The position numbers and the translations under genes were made by a program. Shown here piece by piece: positions 35,420 through 45,137 of a DNA stretch of 64,000 nucleotides; position 1 is the first letter of the stretch, and each line of letters begins with the position of its first letter. Below the pieces are notes generated by a model. It was not told the origin of the DNA. It saw only the letters and a program-made list of their open reading frames with translations, and ran no database searches. Source of the DNA: Herbaspirillum sp. SJZ106 (lineage in GTDB: Bacteria > Pseudomonadota > Gammaproteobacteria > Burkholderiales > Burkholderiaceae_D); contig NZ_VFNI01000001.1 in the NCBI RefSeq assembly GCF_006715495.1, positions 248,001 to 312,000 of the forward strand, read 5' to 3'.

Positions 35420-38113
35420 ATGCGCACCGATACGCCACAGACGATCCACCGTAAAGACTACGCCGCTCCCAACTATCTGGTCGATACCGTTGAAATGGGA
35501 TTCGACCTGGAACCCGCCGCCACCCGCGTGGCGACCCGCATCGCCATGCGCCGCAACCCGGCCGCGGCCGGCCGCGACATCGTGCTGTTCGGCGAAGAGC
35601 TGGAACTGGTCGCCCTGCGCGTCAACGGCAAGACGCTGGCCAAGGGCGACTACCGCCTGGCCGGCCACGTGCTGACCATTCCGGCGGCGCCGGCCAAGGC
35701 CGTGCTGGAGATCGAGACGCTCACCCATCCCGACCGCAATACCTCGCTGATGGGCTTGTACGTCTCCAACGGCAATTTCTTCACCCAGTGCGAAGCCGAG
35801 GGCTTCCGCAAGATCACCTTCTTCCCGGATCGTCCGGACGTGATGGCGAAGTACACGGTCATGTTGCGCGCCGACAAGAAGAAATACCCGGTGCTGCTGT
35901 CCAACGGCAACCTGGTCGAGCAGGGCGACCTGCCCGGCGGCCGCCACTACGCCAAATGGGAAGACCCGTTCAAGAAGCCGTCTTATTTGTTCGCGCTGGT
36001 GGCCGGCGACCTGGTCTGCCAGGAAGAGACCTACAAGCTCGAGTCCGGCCGCGAAGTGCTGCTGCAGGTGTGGGTGGAAGAGGGCAACCTCGACAAGACC
36101 CAGCATGCGATGGATTCGCTCAAGAACAGCATCGCCTGGGACGTCGAGCGCTTCGGCCTGGAGCTGGACCTGGACCGCTTCATGATCGTCGCCGTCGGCG
36201 ACTTCAACATGGGCGCGATGGAAAACAAGGGCTTGAACATCTTCAACACCAAGTACGTGCTGGCCAACCCGCGCATCGCCACCGATGTCGACTTCGCCAA
36301 CATCGAAGCGGTGGTCGGGCACGAATATTTCCACAACTGGACCGGCAACCGCGTGACTTGCCGCGACTGGTTCCAGCTGTCGCTGAAGGAAGGCCTCACC
36401 GTCTTCCGCGACCAGGAATTCTCGGCCGACATGATCGGCACCGACAGCGGCCGCGCCGTCAAGCGCATCGACGACGTGCGCGTGCTGCGCCAGGCGCAGT
36501 TCCCGGAAGACGCCGGCCCGATGGCGCACCCGGTGCGGCCCGACTCCTACGTCGAGATCAACAACTTCTACACCGTCACCATCTACGAAAAAGGCGCCGA
36601 AGTGGTGCGCATGTACCAGACCTTGCTGGGCCGCAAGGGCTTTCGCAAGGGCATGGACCTGTACTTCAAGCGGCACGACGGCCAGGCCGTGACCTGCGAC
36701 GACTTCCGTACCGCCATGGCCGACGCCAACCAGCGCGACCTGAGCCAGTTCGAACGCTGGTATAGCCAGTCCGGCACCCCCCAGGTCGATGCCAGCGTGC
36801 GTTACGACGCCAGGGGCAAGACCCTGGAACTGACGCTGGAGCAAAGCTGCCCGGCCACGCCCGGCCAGAAGAAGAAATTGCCTTTCCATATCCCCGTCGC
36901 CGTCGGACTGCTGGACGCCAAGGGACGCGACATCCCCCTCAGGCTCGAAGGCGAGGGCGCCGGGGCAGCAGCCGGCACCCGCGTGCTGGAACTGACCAAG
37001 GCCAGGCAGACGTTCCGTTTCACCGGCATCGATGCGGCCCCGGTGCCGTCGATCCTGCGCGGCTTCTCGGCGCCGGTGGTGCTGAAATACGAATACAGCG
37101 ATGCCGAGCTGGCCTTCCTGATGGCGCACGACAGCGATCCGTTCAACCGCTGGGAAGCCGGGCAGCGCCTGGCCATGCGCCGCCTGCTCAACCTCACGGT
37201 GGCGGTGCAGGCCGCGCGCCAGTCCGGCCATGTGGTGGCGGTCGATACCGTGCTCAACAACATCGAACACGATGGCGCCCTGGCCGATGCGCTGCGCGCC
37301 ACGCTCAACGATGAGTCGCTCGATCCGGCATTCCGCGAACTGGCGCTGACGCTGCCGTCCGAAACCATGATCGCCGAGCAGATGGAAGTGATCGATCCGC
37401 ACGCCATCCACATCGCCCGCCAGTTCCTGCGCCGTTCGCTGGCGCGCGCGCTGCGCGACGATCTGCTGGCGGCCTATCATGCCAACCGGACGCCCGGCGC
37501 CTACAGTCCGGATGCCGCCTCGGCCGGCCGCCGCGCACTCAAGAATGTGGCGCTGTCCTACCTGGCCGAGCTGGATGACGCCGAAGCGCTGGCACTGGCG
37601 CAGCGCCAGGACGCCGAGGCCAACAACATGACCGACCGCCTGGCCGCGCTGGCGGCGCTGGTCAACAGTACCGCCAGCGGCAAGAGCGAGGCGCTGCAAG
37701 GTTTCTACGACGAGTTCGACAGCGAGGCGCTGGTGATCGACAAGTGGTTCACGCTGCAAGCCACGGCCCGCGATGCCGACGTCAACACCGTGCGCTCGCT
37801 GGCCGCGCACCCCGCATTCACGCTCAAGAACCCCAATCGCGCGCGCAGCCTGATCTTCAGCTTCTGCAACGGCAACCCCTCGGCTTTCCACGCGCTGGAC
37901 GGCAATGGCTACACCTTCTGGGCCGAACAGGTCATCGCACTCAACGGCAGCAATCCGCAAGTCGCCGCGCGCCTGGCGCGCAGCCTGGACCGCTGGCGCA
38001 AATACACGCCGGCGCTGCAGGAGAAAATGCGCCTGGCGTTGCAACAGGTGGCGTCGTCGCCCGATTTGTCGCGCGACGTTGCCGAAGTCGTCACCAAGGC
38101 GCTGGCGGATTGA
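35420..38113 (+). CDS. pepN: Aminopeptidase N (M1 family)
   Basis: An 897-residue cytoplasmic zinc aminopeptidase that removes N-terminal residues from peptides. The exopeptidase motif GAMEN is at ~265, and the zinc site HEYFHNW at ~301 with the third Glu ligand downstream ([13 protein letters not shown]). The C-terminal ~420 residues are the alpha-helical domain of the PepN subgroup (DUF3458). Length agrees with E. coli PepN (870). The ATG at 35420 begins the conserved N-terminus; the frame is open 19 codons further upstream without similarity. The next gene, fbp, starts 56 bp after the stop. Confidence 0.96.
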   Translation: MRTDTPQTIHRKDYAAPNYLVDTVEMGFDLEPAATRVATRIAMRRNPAAAGRDIVLFGEELELVALRVNGKTLAKGDYRLAGHVLTIPAAPAKAVLEIETLTHPDRNTSLMGLYVSNGNFFTQCEAEGFRKITFFPDRPDVMAKYTVMLRADKKKYPVLLSNGNLVEQGDLPGGRHYAKWEDPFKKPSYLFALVAGDLVCQEETYKLESGREVLLQVWVEEGNLDKTQHAMDSLKNSIAWDVERFGLELDLDRFMIVAVGDFNMGAMENKGLNIFNTKYVLANPRIATDVDFANIEAVVGHEYFHNWTGNRVTCRDWFQLSLKEGLTVFRDQEFSADMIGTDSGRAVKRIDDVRVLRQAQFPEDAGPMAHPVRPDSYVEINNFYTVTIYEKGAEVVRMYQTLLGRKGFRKGMDLYFKRHDGQAVTCDDFRTAMADANQRDLSQFERWYSQSGTPQVDASVRYDARGKTLELTLEQSCPATPGQKKKLPFHIPVAVGLLDAKGRDIPLRLEGEGAGAAAGTRVLELTKARQTFRFTGIDAAPVPSILRGFSAPVVLKYEYSDAELAFLMAHDSDPFNRWEAGQRLAMRRLLNLTVAVQAARQSGHVVAVDTVLNNIEHDGALADALRATLNDESLDPAFRELALTLPSETMIAEQMEVIDPHAIHIARQFLRRSLARALRDDLLAAYHANRTPGAYSPDAASAGRRALKNVALSYLAELDDAEALALAQRQDAEANNMTDRLAALAALVNSTASGKSEALQGFYDEFDSEALVIDKWFTLQATARDADVNTVRSLAAHPAFTLKNPNRARSLIFSFCNGNPSAFHALDGNGYTFWAEQVIALNGSNPQVAARLARSLDRWRKYTPALQEKMRLALQQVASSPDLSRDVAEVVTKALAD

Positions 38114-38169
38114 GCCCAGGAATTGCGCACAGACATAGCATTCATCATTTTCAAACAGGGAAGAACACC

Positions 38170-39171
38170 ATGAAACGCATCAGCCTCACGCAACACCTGA
38201 TCGAGCAGCAGCGCCTGCACAACAAGATTCCGTCCGAACTGCGCCTGTTGATCGAAGTCGTCGGCCGCGCCTGCAAGTCGATTTCGCACGCCGTCGGCAA
38301 GGGCGCGCTGGGCGAGGTGCTGGGCAGCGCCGGCAGCGAAAACGTGCAGGGCGAAGTGCAGAAGAAACTGGACGTGATCTCCAACGAGATCCTGCTGGAA
38401 GCCAACGAATGGGGCGGCCACCTGGCGGCCATGGCATCCGAGGAAATGGAGACCATCCACCGCATCCCCAACCGCTACCCGAAGGGCGAATACCTGCTGA
38501 TGTTCGACCCGCTGGACGGCTCTTCCAACATCGACGTCAACGTCTCCATCGGCACCATCTTCTCGGTGCTCAAGGCGCCGGACGGCATGGCCGAGCCGAG
38601 CGAAAAGGACTTCATGCAGCCCGGCACCAGGCAGGTCGCCGCCGGCTATGCCGTGTACGGCCCGCAAACCGTGCTGGTGCTGACCACCGGCGACGGCGTG
38701 CATTGCTTCACGCTGGACCGCGAAATGGGCGCCTGGGTGCTCACCCAAAAGGACATCCAGATCCCGGCCGACACCAAGGAATTCGCCATCAACGCCTCCA
38801 ACCAGCGTCACTGGTTCCCGCCGGTCAAGCGTTACGTCGATGAAATGCTGGCCGGCGTCACCGGTCCGCGCGGCAAGGACTTCAACATGCGCTGGATCGC
38901 CTCGATGGTGGCCGACGTGCACCGCATCCTCAATCGCGGCGGCATCTTCATGTACCCGGCCGACGCCCGCGAACCGGAAAAGCCAGGCAAGCTGCGCCTG
39001 ATGTATGAAGCCAACCCGATGGCCTTCATCGTCGAGCAGGCCGGCGGCGCCGCCACCGATGGCAAGCAGCGCATCCTCGACATCCAGCCGGAAAAGCTGC
39101 ACCAGCGCGTGGCCGTGTTCCTGGGATCGAAGAACGAAGTGGAGCGCGTGACTTCCTATCACAAGGAATAA
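38170..39171 (+). CDS. fbp: Fructose-1,6-bisphosphatase, class I
   Basis: A 333-residue gluconeogenic enzyme converting fructose-1,6-bisphosphate to fructose-6-phosphate. The metal site [18 protein letters not shown], the substrate region [15 protein letters not shown] and the N-terminal TQHLIEQQR are class I signatures. Length is standard. The ATG at 38170 follows GGGAAGAACACC. It lies 56 bp behind pepN, possibly in one transcript, and ends at a very strong terminator. Confidence 0.97.
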   Translation: MKRISLTQHLIEQQRLHNKIPSELRLLIEVVGRACKSISHAVGKGALGEVLGSAGSENVQGEVQKKLDVISNEILLEANEWGGHLAAMASEEMETIHRIPNRYPKGEYLLMFDPLDGSSNIDVNVSIGTIFSVLKAPDGMAEPSEKDFMQPGTRQVAAGYAVYGPQTVLVLTTGDGVHCFTLDREMGAWVLTQKDIQIPADTKEFAINASNQRHWFPPVKRYVDEMLAGVTGPRGKDFNMRWIASMVADVHRILNRGGIFMYPADAREPEKPGKLRLMYEANPMAFIVEQAGGAATDGKQRILDIQPEKLHQRVAVFLGSKNEVERVTSYHKE

Positions 39172-39242
39172 GCGGGCATAAAAGCAGGAATAAACGCGGG
39201 AATAAAGCAGCAGGCCGTCGCAGGACGGCTTGCACAGCATCG

Positions 39243-39279
39243 AAAACGGCGCCGGCATGCAGCATGCCGGCGCCGTTTT
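39243..39279. terminator. Bidirectional terminator after fbp
   Basis: A perfect 17-bp stem (39243-39259 with 39263-39279) with loop CAG; the arms end in AAAA and TTTT. It separates the convergent fbp and diguanylate cyclase genes. Confidence 0.93.
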
Positions 39280-39300
39280 TCATGCCGCGTTTTTTACGGC

Positions 39301-40827
39301 TCAAACGGTATCGGGCATTTGCCTGGCTTGCCGCATCTGGTTGCGTCCGCCGCGCTTGGCTTCGTACAGCGCGGCATCGGCTTTTCCGAGCAGTTCTTCC
39401 ATCGGCGGGATGTGCTGCCGGTCGGGCAGGATGCTATTGACGCCGGCGCTCACGGTGACCACGGCGGCCGGGCTGGCGCTGTGGGCAATGCCCAGCGCCT
39501 GGATGCCCGCCCGGATGGTTTCAGCGATTTGCGCCGCGCCGGCTTCATCGGTATTGGGCAGCAGCAACAGCATCTCTTCGCCGCCGTAGCGCACGGCCAG
39601 ATCGGAAGACCTGCGCTCCTGGTTCTTGAGCACTTTGCCGATCTGGCGCAGGCATTCATCGCCGGCCTGGTGGCCATAGATGTCGTTGTATTGCTTGAAG
39701 AAATCGACGTCGATGAGCACCAGCGACAATGGGCCGCCGCCCCGGCAGGCGCGTCGGTACTCTTTTTCCAGCACATGGTCGAAATGGCGGCGGTTGGCCA
39801 GTCCGGTCAGGCCATCCTGGTGCGCCAGCGTTTCCAGGGTACGGTTCAACTCCTGCAGTTCGTCTTTGGCTTTGAGAGCCTTGAGCTCGGCTTGCAGGCG
39901 CAATTCGATCTGGCCGATCAGGTGCCAGCCGAAGGTCGCGATCAGCAGCAGCAGGAGCAGGACCCCTATGCTGTAGACCGCCGTTTCCTGATACCAGTCT
40001 GCCAGGACATCGTCTTCGGACAAGGCGACCGTAACCACCAGCGGATACTTTCTGATCGCCTGGTAGCTGAACAGCCTGCGCACGCCGTCGATGCGCGAAT
40101 TGTTGGCGATGGCGCCGGTCTGGGCCGCCGGCAGCAACTGGCGGAACAGCCGGCTGTCGCTGAAGTCCCGGTTGACCAGTTTTTCATCGAAAGGCTGGCG
40201 CGTGAGCAGCGTCCCGTCGCGTAGCAGCAATCCGATGGATCCCCGGGCGCCGACATCGAACGTGCGGTAAAACTCGGTGAAGTAGGCCAGGTCGATCGTC
40301 GCCAGCGCGACGCCGGCAAAACTGCCGTCCTGGTGATTGATGCGCCGGGAGACCGGGATGACCCAGCGGCCCGTGCTGCGGCTGCGCAGTACCGTGCCGA
40401 TCAGCGGAGTGCGGTCGTCGTGACCGCGATGGAAAATGAAGTAGGGGCGGTCGCTGCTGTTGCCGTCCTGATGCGGCTCGCCGGAGGAGTTGACGACCCA
40501 GTTGCCCAGCTCGTCGCAGATCAGCAAGCCGTCCAGTTCAGGCATTTCAACGGAAAGGCGATGCAGCAACGGCGCCATCTCCGCCACCAGGGGGTTGCCC
40601 ATGCCCTGGGCGGCGACGCGGTCGGCCACGTTGAGCAACAGCCCGTCGATGGATTGGAAGGCATCGTTGGCATGTTGCGCCAGCGCCCTGGCCATGTTGC
40701 CGGAAACGATCCGGGCGTTGTCCAGATCGCTGTTGCGCGCCCCCCAGCTTTGCCATCCATGCAGTACCGTAATGGCCACGCAGGCCAGGACGACAAACAG
40801 CTTGGCGCGTTTTGATACGGGGTGCAT
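39301..40827 (-). CDS. Membrane diguanylate cyclase with extracytoplasmic sensor
   Basis: A 508-residue enzyme making cyclic di-GMP. It has an N-terminal membrane segment (~8-25), a periplasmic dCACHE-like sensor (~30-270), a second membrane segment (SIGVLLLLLLIATFGWHLIG), a short coiled linker and a GGDEF domain. The catalytic loop reads RYGGEEM (~414-418). The usual fifth residue Phe is Met, a tolerated position, and GGEE is intact so activity is expected. The inhibitory I-site RxxD is present as RSSD five residues upstream. I prefer the ATG at 40827 because AGGAAAAG precedes it; an ATG 12 codons earlier is possible. Confidence 0.9.
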   Translation of the reverse strand: MHPVSKRAKLFVVLACVAITVLHGWQSWGARNSDLDNARIVSGNMARALAQHANDAFQSIDGLLLNVADRVAAQGMGNPLVAEMAPLLHRLSVEMPELDGLLICDELGNWVVNSSGEPHQDGNSSDRPYFIFHRGHDDRTPLIGTVLRSRSTGRWVIPVSRRINHQDGSFAGVALATIDLAYFTEFYRTFDVGARGSIGLLLRDGTLLTRQPFDEKLVNRDFSDSRLFRQLLPAAQTGAIANNSRIDGVRRLFSYQAIRKYPLVVTVALSEDDVLADWYQETAVYSIGVLLLLLLIATFGWHLIGQIELRLQAELKALKAKDELQELNRTLETLAHQDGLTGLANRRHFDHVLEKEYRRACRGGGPLSLVLIDVDFFKQYNDIYGHQAGDECLRQIGKVLKNQERRSSDLAVRYGGEEMLLLLPNTDEAGAAQIAETIRAGIQALGIAHSASPAAVVTVSAGVNSILPDRQHIPPMEELLGKADAALYEAKRGGRNQMRQARQMPDTV

Positions 40828-40976
40828 CTTTTCCTGGCGTTCCCCTGGCCGTATCGCTTGCATGCGAATACCCCTTGAAATCGGTCGCCTGTTTTTGTCC
40901 CCCAGCTGGCAGCCGTAAGGATCAGTATAGGGAGAAGGTTAAGCCCGCAGCCGGAAAATTGAAAGGGAAAACATGC

Positions 40977-41870
40977 TTAATTCGGCGGCCGGCGCATGAG
41001 TCGCACGCTATGGACGGCAGTGAGTCCCACCGATATCCAGATCGGCACATAAGTGCCCAACTGGGCCGCGCCGAGCGACTCGCCCAGCACCGCCATGGCG
41101 ACCAGCACCAGCAGCACCGGCTCGACATAGCCGAGGATGCCGAACAATCCCATCGGCAGCAATTTGCCGGCGCGCAGATAGCAGGTCAGCGCCACCATGC
41201 TGAGTATGCCCAGCCCGGGCAGCAACAGGTACATTGCCGGTTCCCGCACCGTAAGAGAGAACGAACCGTTCAGCGCCAACGCCAGGGCGGCGACCGGCAC
41301 CAGCAGCAACAGTTCGACCGTGAAGACCAGCAGCGAATCCAGCCTGATGCGGCGACGCAAGATAAAGTAGGGCGGATAACCCAGCGCCACCAGCAGCGTG
41401 GGCCATGAAAACGCGCGCGTCATCCAGAGTTCGTGCGCCACGCCGGCCAGTGCGCAGAGTACCGCCATGCGCTGCAGCAAATTGAGCCGCTCGCCGTAAT
41501 GGAAACGTCCCACCAGCACCATCGTGAGCGGCAGCAGGAAATATCCCAGCGACACCTCCAGCGCGCGGCCGTTGACCGGGGCCCACAAGAACAGCCATTG
41601 CTGCACGCCCAGCATGGCGGCCATGGCCAGCAGCGAGAGGCACTTGCCGGGATCGCGGGCGATCTCGCCACAGGCCGTTTTCAGTTGCGCGCCGTGGCGG
41701 CGCCAGGCGATCAGGGCCAGTACCGCGACCGTGGTCCAGAGGATGCGCCAGGCGAAGATGTCCAGGCCGTCGAGCGGCGCCAGCAGGCGGGTATAGCCGG
41801 AGAGGAGGGCGAACAGCGTGGACGCCAGCACCGACAGGCCGATGCCGCGGACGGTTTCATGGTGGTTCAT
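40977..41870 (-). CDS. RarD/EamA-type permease
   Basis: A 297-residue inner-membrane protein with ten predicted hydrophobic segments. RGIGLSVLASTLFALLSGYT and DIFAWRILWTTVAVLALI at the start and QQWLFLWAPVNGRALEVSLGY in the middle match the RarD branch of the DMT superfamily, named after chloramphenicol-sensitivity genes; substrate unknown. It is divergent from a LysR regulator, which may control it, and lies 149 bp upstream of the diguanylate cyclase on the same strand. Confidence 0.88.
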   Translation of the reverse strand: MNHHETVRGIGLSVLASTLFALLSGYTRLLAPLDGLDIFAWRILWTTVAVLALIAWRRHGAQLKTACGEIARDPGKCLSLLAMAAMLGVQQWLFLWAPVNGRALEVSLGYFLLPLTMVLVGRFHYGERLNLLQRMAVLCALAGVAHELWMTRAFSWPTLLVALGYPPYFILRRRIRLDSLLVFTVELLLLVPVAALALALNGSFSLTVREPAMYLLLPGLGILSMVALTCYLRAGKLLPMGLFGILGYVEPVLLVLVAMAVLGESLGAAQLGTYVPIWISVGLTAVHSVRLMRRPPN

Positions 41871-42001
41871 ACGATGCCAATCGGGTTGGCCGCTGCGCCT
41901 CGGTCGGGCAGCGGCAAAGACGCGATTCTACGGCATGCGGATGCCGGCGTCAGAGGCCGGACACAAGATGCCGCCTTGACGCGCTACACTGCGTGGACAA
42001 C

Positions 42002-42034
42002 TAGAACTCATTCCTATTTATGGAATGAGTTCTA
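42002..42034. repeat. Perfect 13-bp hairpin upstream of the LysR gene
   Basis: TAGAACTCATTCC (42002-42014) and GGAATGAGTTCTA (42022-42034) flank a 7-nt A+T spacer. It shares the TAGAACTCATT end with the element at 32058-32242 and lies in the RarD/LysR divergent region, 25 bp before the LysR ATG. No T-tract, so not a terminator. Confidence 0.8.
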
Positions 42035-42058
42035 AAACGATGGATGAGACCGGTTCCG

Positions 42059-42952
42059 ATGGATATCCGATATGTGCAAAGCTTCGTCGCCGTGGTGGAA
42101 AGCGGTTCGCTCGCGGAGGCCGCCCGCCGGCTCGACCTGACCGCTGCTGCGGTGGCCGCGCGCGTGCGTTCGCTGGAACAAAGCCTGGCCGCACCGCTGA
42201 TCCAGCGTTCGGGACGTTCCGTGCGTCCCACCGCGCAAGGGCTGAAAGTGCTGGAAAGCGCGCATGCCTTGCTGCGCTCGGCGCGCGACATGCAGGCCCT
42301 GGCGCGCGATGGCGCAGGCGAGGTCGGCGAACTGCGCCTTGGCGTGTTCGTTTCGGCCATGACCGGCGTATTGCCGTCGCTGCTGCAGCGTTTCTATCGC
42401 TGTTATCCCAACGTCAGCATTTACGTGGAACCGGGCGCCTCGGTGGAGTTGTGCCGCAAGGTCGCGGCCGGCGAACTCGATGCCGCCGTGGTGGTGGAAC
42501 CGCAGTTCGCCGTGCCCAAGACCTGCGAATGGCTGCCGCTGATGGAGGAGCCGCTGGTGGTGATCGCGCCGGCCGGCAGCGCAGGGACAGACGCCCACGC
42601 GTTGCTGCGGCATGAGCCCTTTATCCGCTACAACCGCAACGTGCTGGGCGGCCAGCTGGCCGACCGCTATCTGCGCGACCATGGCATCGTGCCGCACCAG
42701 CGACTGGAGATCGACAGCCTGCTGGCGATTGCGGCGATGGTCGGCAAAGGCCTGGGCGTATCGCTGTTGCCCGACTGGTCGGCGTTGTGGGACGGCGGCC
42801 AGGCACTGGTGAAGATCGAGCTGCCAGGCCGTGCGCCGGTACGCCGCGTCGGCCTGATCACCGCGCGCCATTCGCCGCATGTGGCGCTGGCGCGCGTGTT
42901 CGCCGACGAGGCGGTGAGGGCATTGGCCGGGGCGCGGACGAGCGTGCGCTAA
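42059..42952 (+). CDS. LysR-family transcriptional regulator
   Basis: A 297-residue regulator. The N-terminal helix-turn-helix (MDIRYVQSFVAVVESGSLAE, then AAAVAARVRSLEQSL) and the following effector domain (LRLGVFVSAMTGVLPSLLQ) are typical. The ATG at 42059 gives the usual LysR N-terminus; an in-frame ATG five codons earlier is less usual. The likely target is the divergent RarD-type permease gene. A perfect 13-bp hairpin lies just upstream; whether it is an operator or part of the repeat family is unclear. Confidence 0.9.
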   Translation: MDIRYVQSFVAVVESGSLAEAARRLDLTAAAVAARVRSLEQSLAAPLIQRSGRSVRPTAQGLKVLESAHALLRSARDMQALARDGAGEVGELRLGVFVSAMTGVLPSLLQRFYRCYPNVSIYVEPGASVELCRKVAAGELDAAVVVEPQFAVPKTCEWLPLMEEPLVVIAPAGSAGTDAHALLRHEPFIRYNRNVLGGQLADRYLRDHGIVPHQRLEIDSLLAIAAMVGKGLGVSLLPDWSALWDGGQALVKIELPGRAPVRRVGLITARHSPHVALARVFADEAVRALAGARTSVR

Positions 42953-42988
42953 GAGGTTGTTGCGACATTGTTGTTGGGTTGTATCCGT

Positions 42989-43093
42989 CCGTTCGGACTG
43001 AGTAGCGGCGAAGCCGCGTATCGAAGGCTCACGGACGATACGCCTTCGATACGCCTTCGATACGGCCCCGAAGGATCTGCTCAGTTCGAACGG
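42989..43093. repeat. Inverted pair of REP-like palindromes
   Basis: One copy reads leftward (42989-43027, beginning CCGTTCGGACTGAGTAGCGG), the other rightward (43043-43093, beginning CCTTCGATACG and ending TCAGTTCGAACGG). The second carries an 11-bp tandem duplication ACGCCTTCGAT. They belong to the same class as 60299-60337 and resemble CCTTCGA...GAACGG repeats common in proteobacterial intergenic DNA. Confidence 0.7.
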
Positions 43094-43118
43094 TGATCAG
43101 GTCATTTCGCAACAGCTT

Positions 43119-44864
43119 CTAAGTATCCTTGCGCTGCAGGTTTTCCGCGCGCAGGAATGCGAAGTCGACGCCCTGGTCGGCTTGCGTCACGTTTTCCAGG
43201 AACAGTTTGCGGTAACCGCGCCCGGCGACGGGCTTGACGACCGGATGCTCTTGCGCGCGCCGGGCCAGTTCCTGTTCGCACACCAGCAGGGAAAGTTCAC
43301 GCCGGGACACCGACAGGCGGATGCGGTCGCCCGTGCGCACATAGGCCAGCGGCCCGCCAATGGCTGCCTCGGGCGTGACGTGCAGCACGATGGAACCGAA
43401 CGCGGTGCCGCTCATGCGGCCATCCGAAATGCGCACCATGTCCTTGACGCCCTGGCGCGCCAGCTTGCGCGGGATCGGGATGTAGCCTGCCTCCGGCATG
43501 CCGGGCGCGCCCAGCGGGCCGATGTTCTTGAGCACCAGCATGTCGTCGGCATGGACGTCGAGCGATTCGTCGTCGATGCGTTCGGCCAGGTCCTGCAGGT
43601 TATCGAACACCACCGCGCGGCCCTCATGTTCCATCAGTTGCGGATCGGCCGCCGATTGCTTGATGATGGCGCCGCCGGGCGCCAGGTTGCCGCGCAATAC
43701 TGCCAATCCGCCTTGCGGGTAAATCGGATCGGCGAAGCTGCGCACCACGTCCTGCGCGAAGCCGGGGCCTTGCGCTGCCAGCTGTTCGCCCAGCGTGATG
43801 CCGTTGACCGTCATCGCATCCAGGTGTAGCAGCGGCTTGAGTTCGCGCAGCAAGGTGGCGACGCCGCCAGCCTTGTGCAAATCCTCCATGTAGTGCGAAC
43901 CGCTGGGTTTGAGATCGAGCAGCACCGGCGTCTCGCGGCCCATGCGGTCGAGCCTGGCCAGATCGATTTCCAGGCCCACGCGTCCGGCGATGGCGGCCAG
44001 GTGCACGATGGCGTTGGTCGAGCCGCCGATGGCCAGCAGCACCCGCAGGGCGTTGTCGAAAGCCTTTTCGGTCAGGATCCGGTCGATCGTCAGGCCGCTG
44101 TGGGCCAGTTGCACGGCGCGCGCGCCGGTCTGTTCGGCCACGCGGATGCGGTCGGCGGTCACCGCCGGCGGCGAGGCGCCGCCGGCCACCGTCATGCCGA
44201 TGGCCTCGGCGATGCAGGCCATGGTGCTGGCCGTGCCCATCACCGAACAGGTGCCGACGCTGGCGACCAGCTGGTTGTTGACGTCGGCAATTTCCTCGTC
44301 GTCGATTTCGTCGGCGCGGTACCTGGCCCAGTAGCGGCGGCAATCGGTACAGGCGCCCACGCGTTCGGAGCGGTGCGATCCGGTCAGCATCGAACCGGTA
44401 ATGAGCTGGATCGCAGGGAGCTTGGCCGAGGCGGCGCCCATCAACTGCGCCGGCACCGTCTTGTCGCAGCCGCCGATCAATACCACGGCATCCATTGGCT
44501 GGGCGCGGATCATTTCTTCCGTATCCATCGACATCAGGTTGCGCAGATACATCGAGGTGGGCGCGGCGAAACTCTCATGGATGGAGATGGTGGGAAAGTC
44601 CATCGGCAAGCCGCCGGCCAGCATGATGCCGCGCTTGACCGCCTCGATGAGCTGCGGCATGTTGCCATGGCAGGGGTTGTAGGCGCTGCCGGTGTTGACG
44701 ATGCCGATCACCGGGCGGGCCAGCGCATCGTCGGTATAGCCGGCGCCCTTGATGAACGCCTTGCGCAGGAACAGCGAAAAGCCCTGGTCGCCGTAGGAAG
44801 TCAATCCGCGGCGCATGCCGGTGGCGGGCTGTGCCTTGTCATCGGCGGGTGGTTTCTTGCGCAT
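43119..44864 (-). CDS. IlvD/Edd-family dehydratase, probably sugar-acid type
   Basis: A 581-residue iron-sulfur dehydratase. The cluster-binding cysteines appear as NPCHGN, GGCDKTVPAQ and GTCSVMGTAST, all intact, and SDGRMSGTAFG is the C-terminal signature. The N-terminus (RRGLTSYGDQGFSLFLRKAF) and the order of motifs match pentonate/hexonate dehydratases (arabinonate, xylonate or related) better than the branched-chain enzyme IlvD. The step would be conversion of a sugar acid to its 2-keto-3-deoxy form. No sugar-acid pathway partners are adjacent in the window, so the substrate is undefined. REP-like repeats follow its stop. Confidence 0.85.
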   Translation of the reverse strand: MRKKPPADDKAQPATGMRRGLTSYGDQGFSLFLRKAFIKGAGYTDDALARPVIGIVNTGSAYNPCHGNMPQLIEAVKRGIMLAGGLPMDFPTISIHESFAAPTSMYLRNLMSMDTEEMIRAQPMDAVVLIGGCDKTVPAQLMGAASAKLPAIQLITGSMLTGSHRSERVGACTDCRRYWARYRADEIDDEEIADVNNQLVASVGTCSVMGTASTMACIAEAIGMTVAGGASPPAVTADRIRVAEQTGARAVQLAHSGLTIDRILTEKAFDNALRVLLAIGGSTNAIVHLAAIAGRVGLEIDLARLDRMGRETPVLLDLKPSGSHYMEDLHKAGGVATLLRELKPLLHLDAMTVNGITLGEQLAAQGPGFAQDVVRSFADPIYPQGGLAVLRGNLAPGGAIIKQSAADPQLMEHEGRAVVFDNLQDLAERIDDESLDVHADDMLVLKNIGPLGAPGMPEAGYIPIPRKLARQGVKDMVRISDGRMSGTAFGSIVLHVTPEAAIGGPLAYVRTGDRIRLSVSRRELSLLVCEQELARRAQEHPVVKPVAGRGYRKLFLENVTQADQGVDFAFLRAENLQRKDT

Positions 44865-45035
44865 GGCTGATTTCCCTGGAAGCGTTCTTGGAGGAGGGCG
44901 TTCAAACGGAGAGGGCGGCGGCCCGCGATCATCCTTTCAACTGCGACAAGTATTTCAAAGGGATGGAGAGCCAAACAGCGCGTGTCTTGATCTTCATACC
45001 AAAAAATTTTTTAGGTTTGGCCGGCGGGATTGCGG

Positions 45036-45063
45036 TTGCGCTGTCGCGAGTTGCTGTTATGCT
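45036..45063 (+). promoter_or_regulatory. Candidate sigma-70 promoter of the orphan binding protein
   Basis: TTGCGC (45036-45041) and TATGCT (45058-45063) with a 16-bp spacer, 75 bp before the ATG at 45138. Confidence 0.4.
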
Positions 45064-45137
45064 GGTTTCATCGCACCAAGAAAAAAACAAGGGATGCGGG
45101 AGGCGCGCCCGGCGCTGCCCGGCACAGAGGAGATGCC

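Noticed and set aside
35090-38044. A 984-codon open frame opposite pepN
   Set aside because: Same mirror effect: no start signal, no recognisable domain, and pepN fully explains the region.
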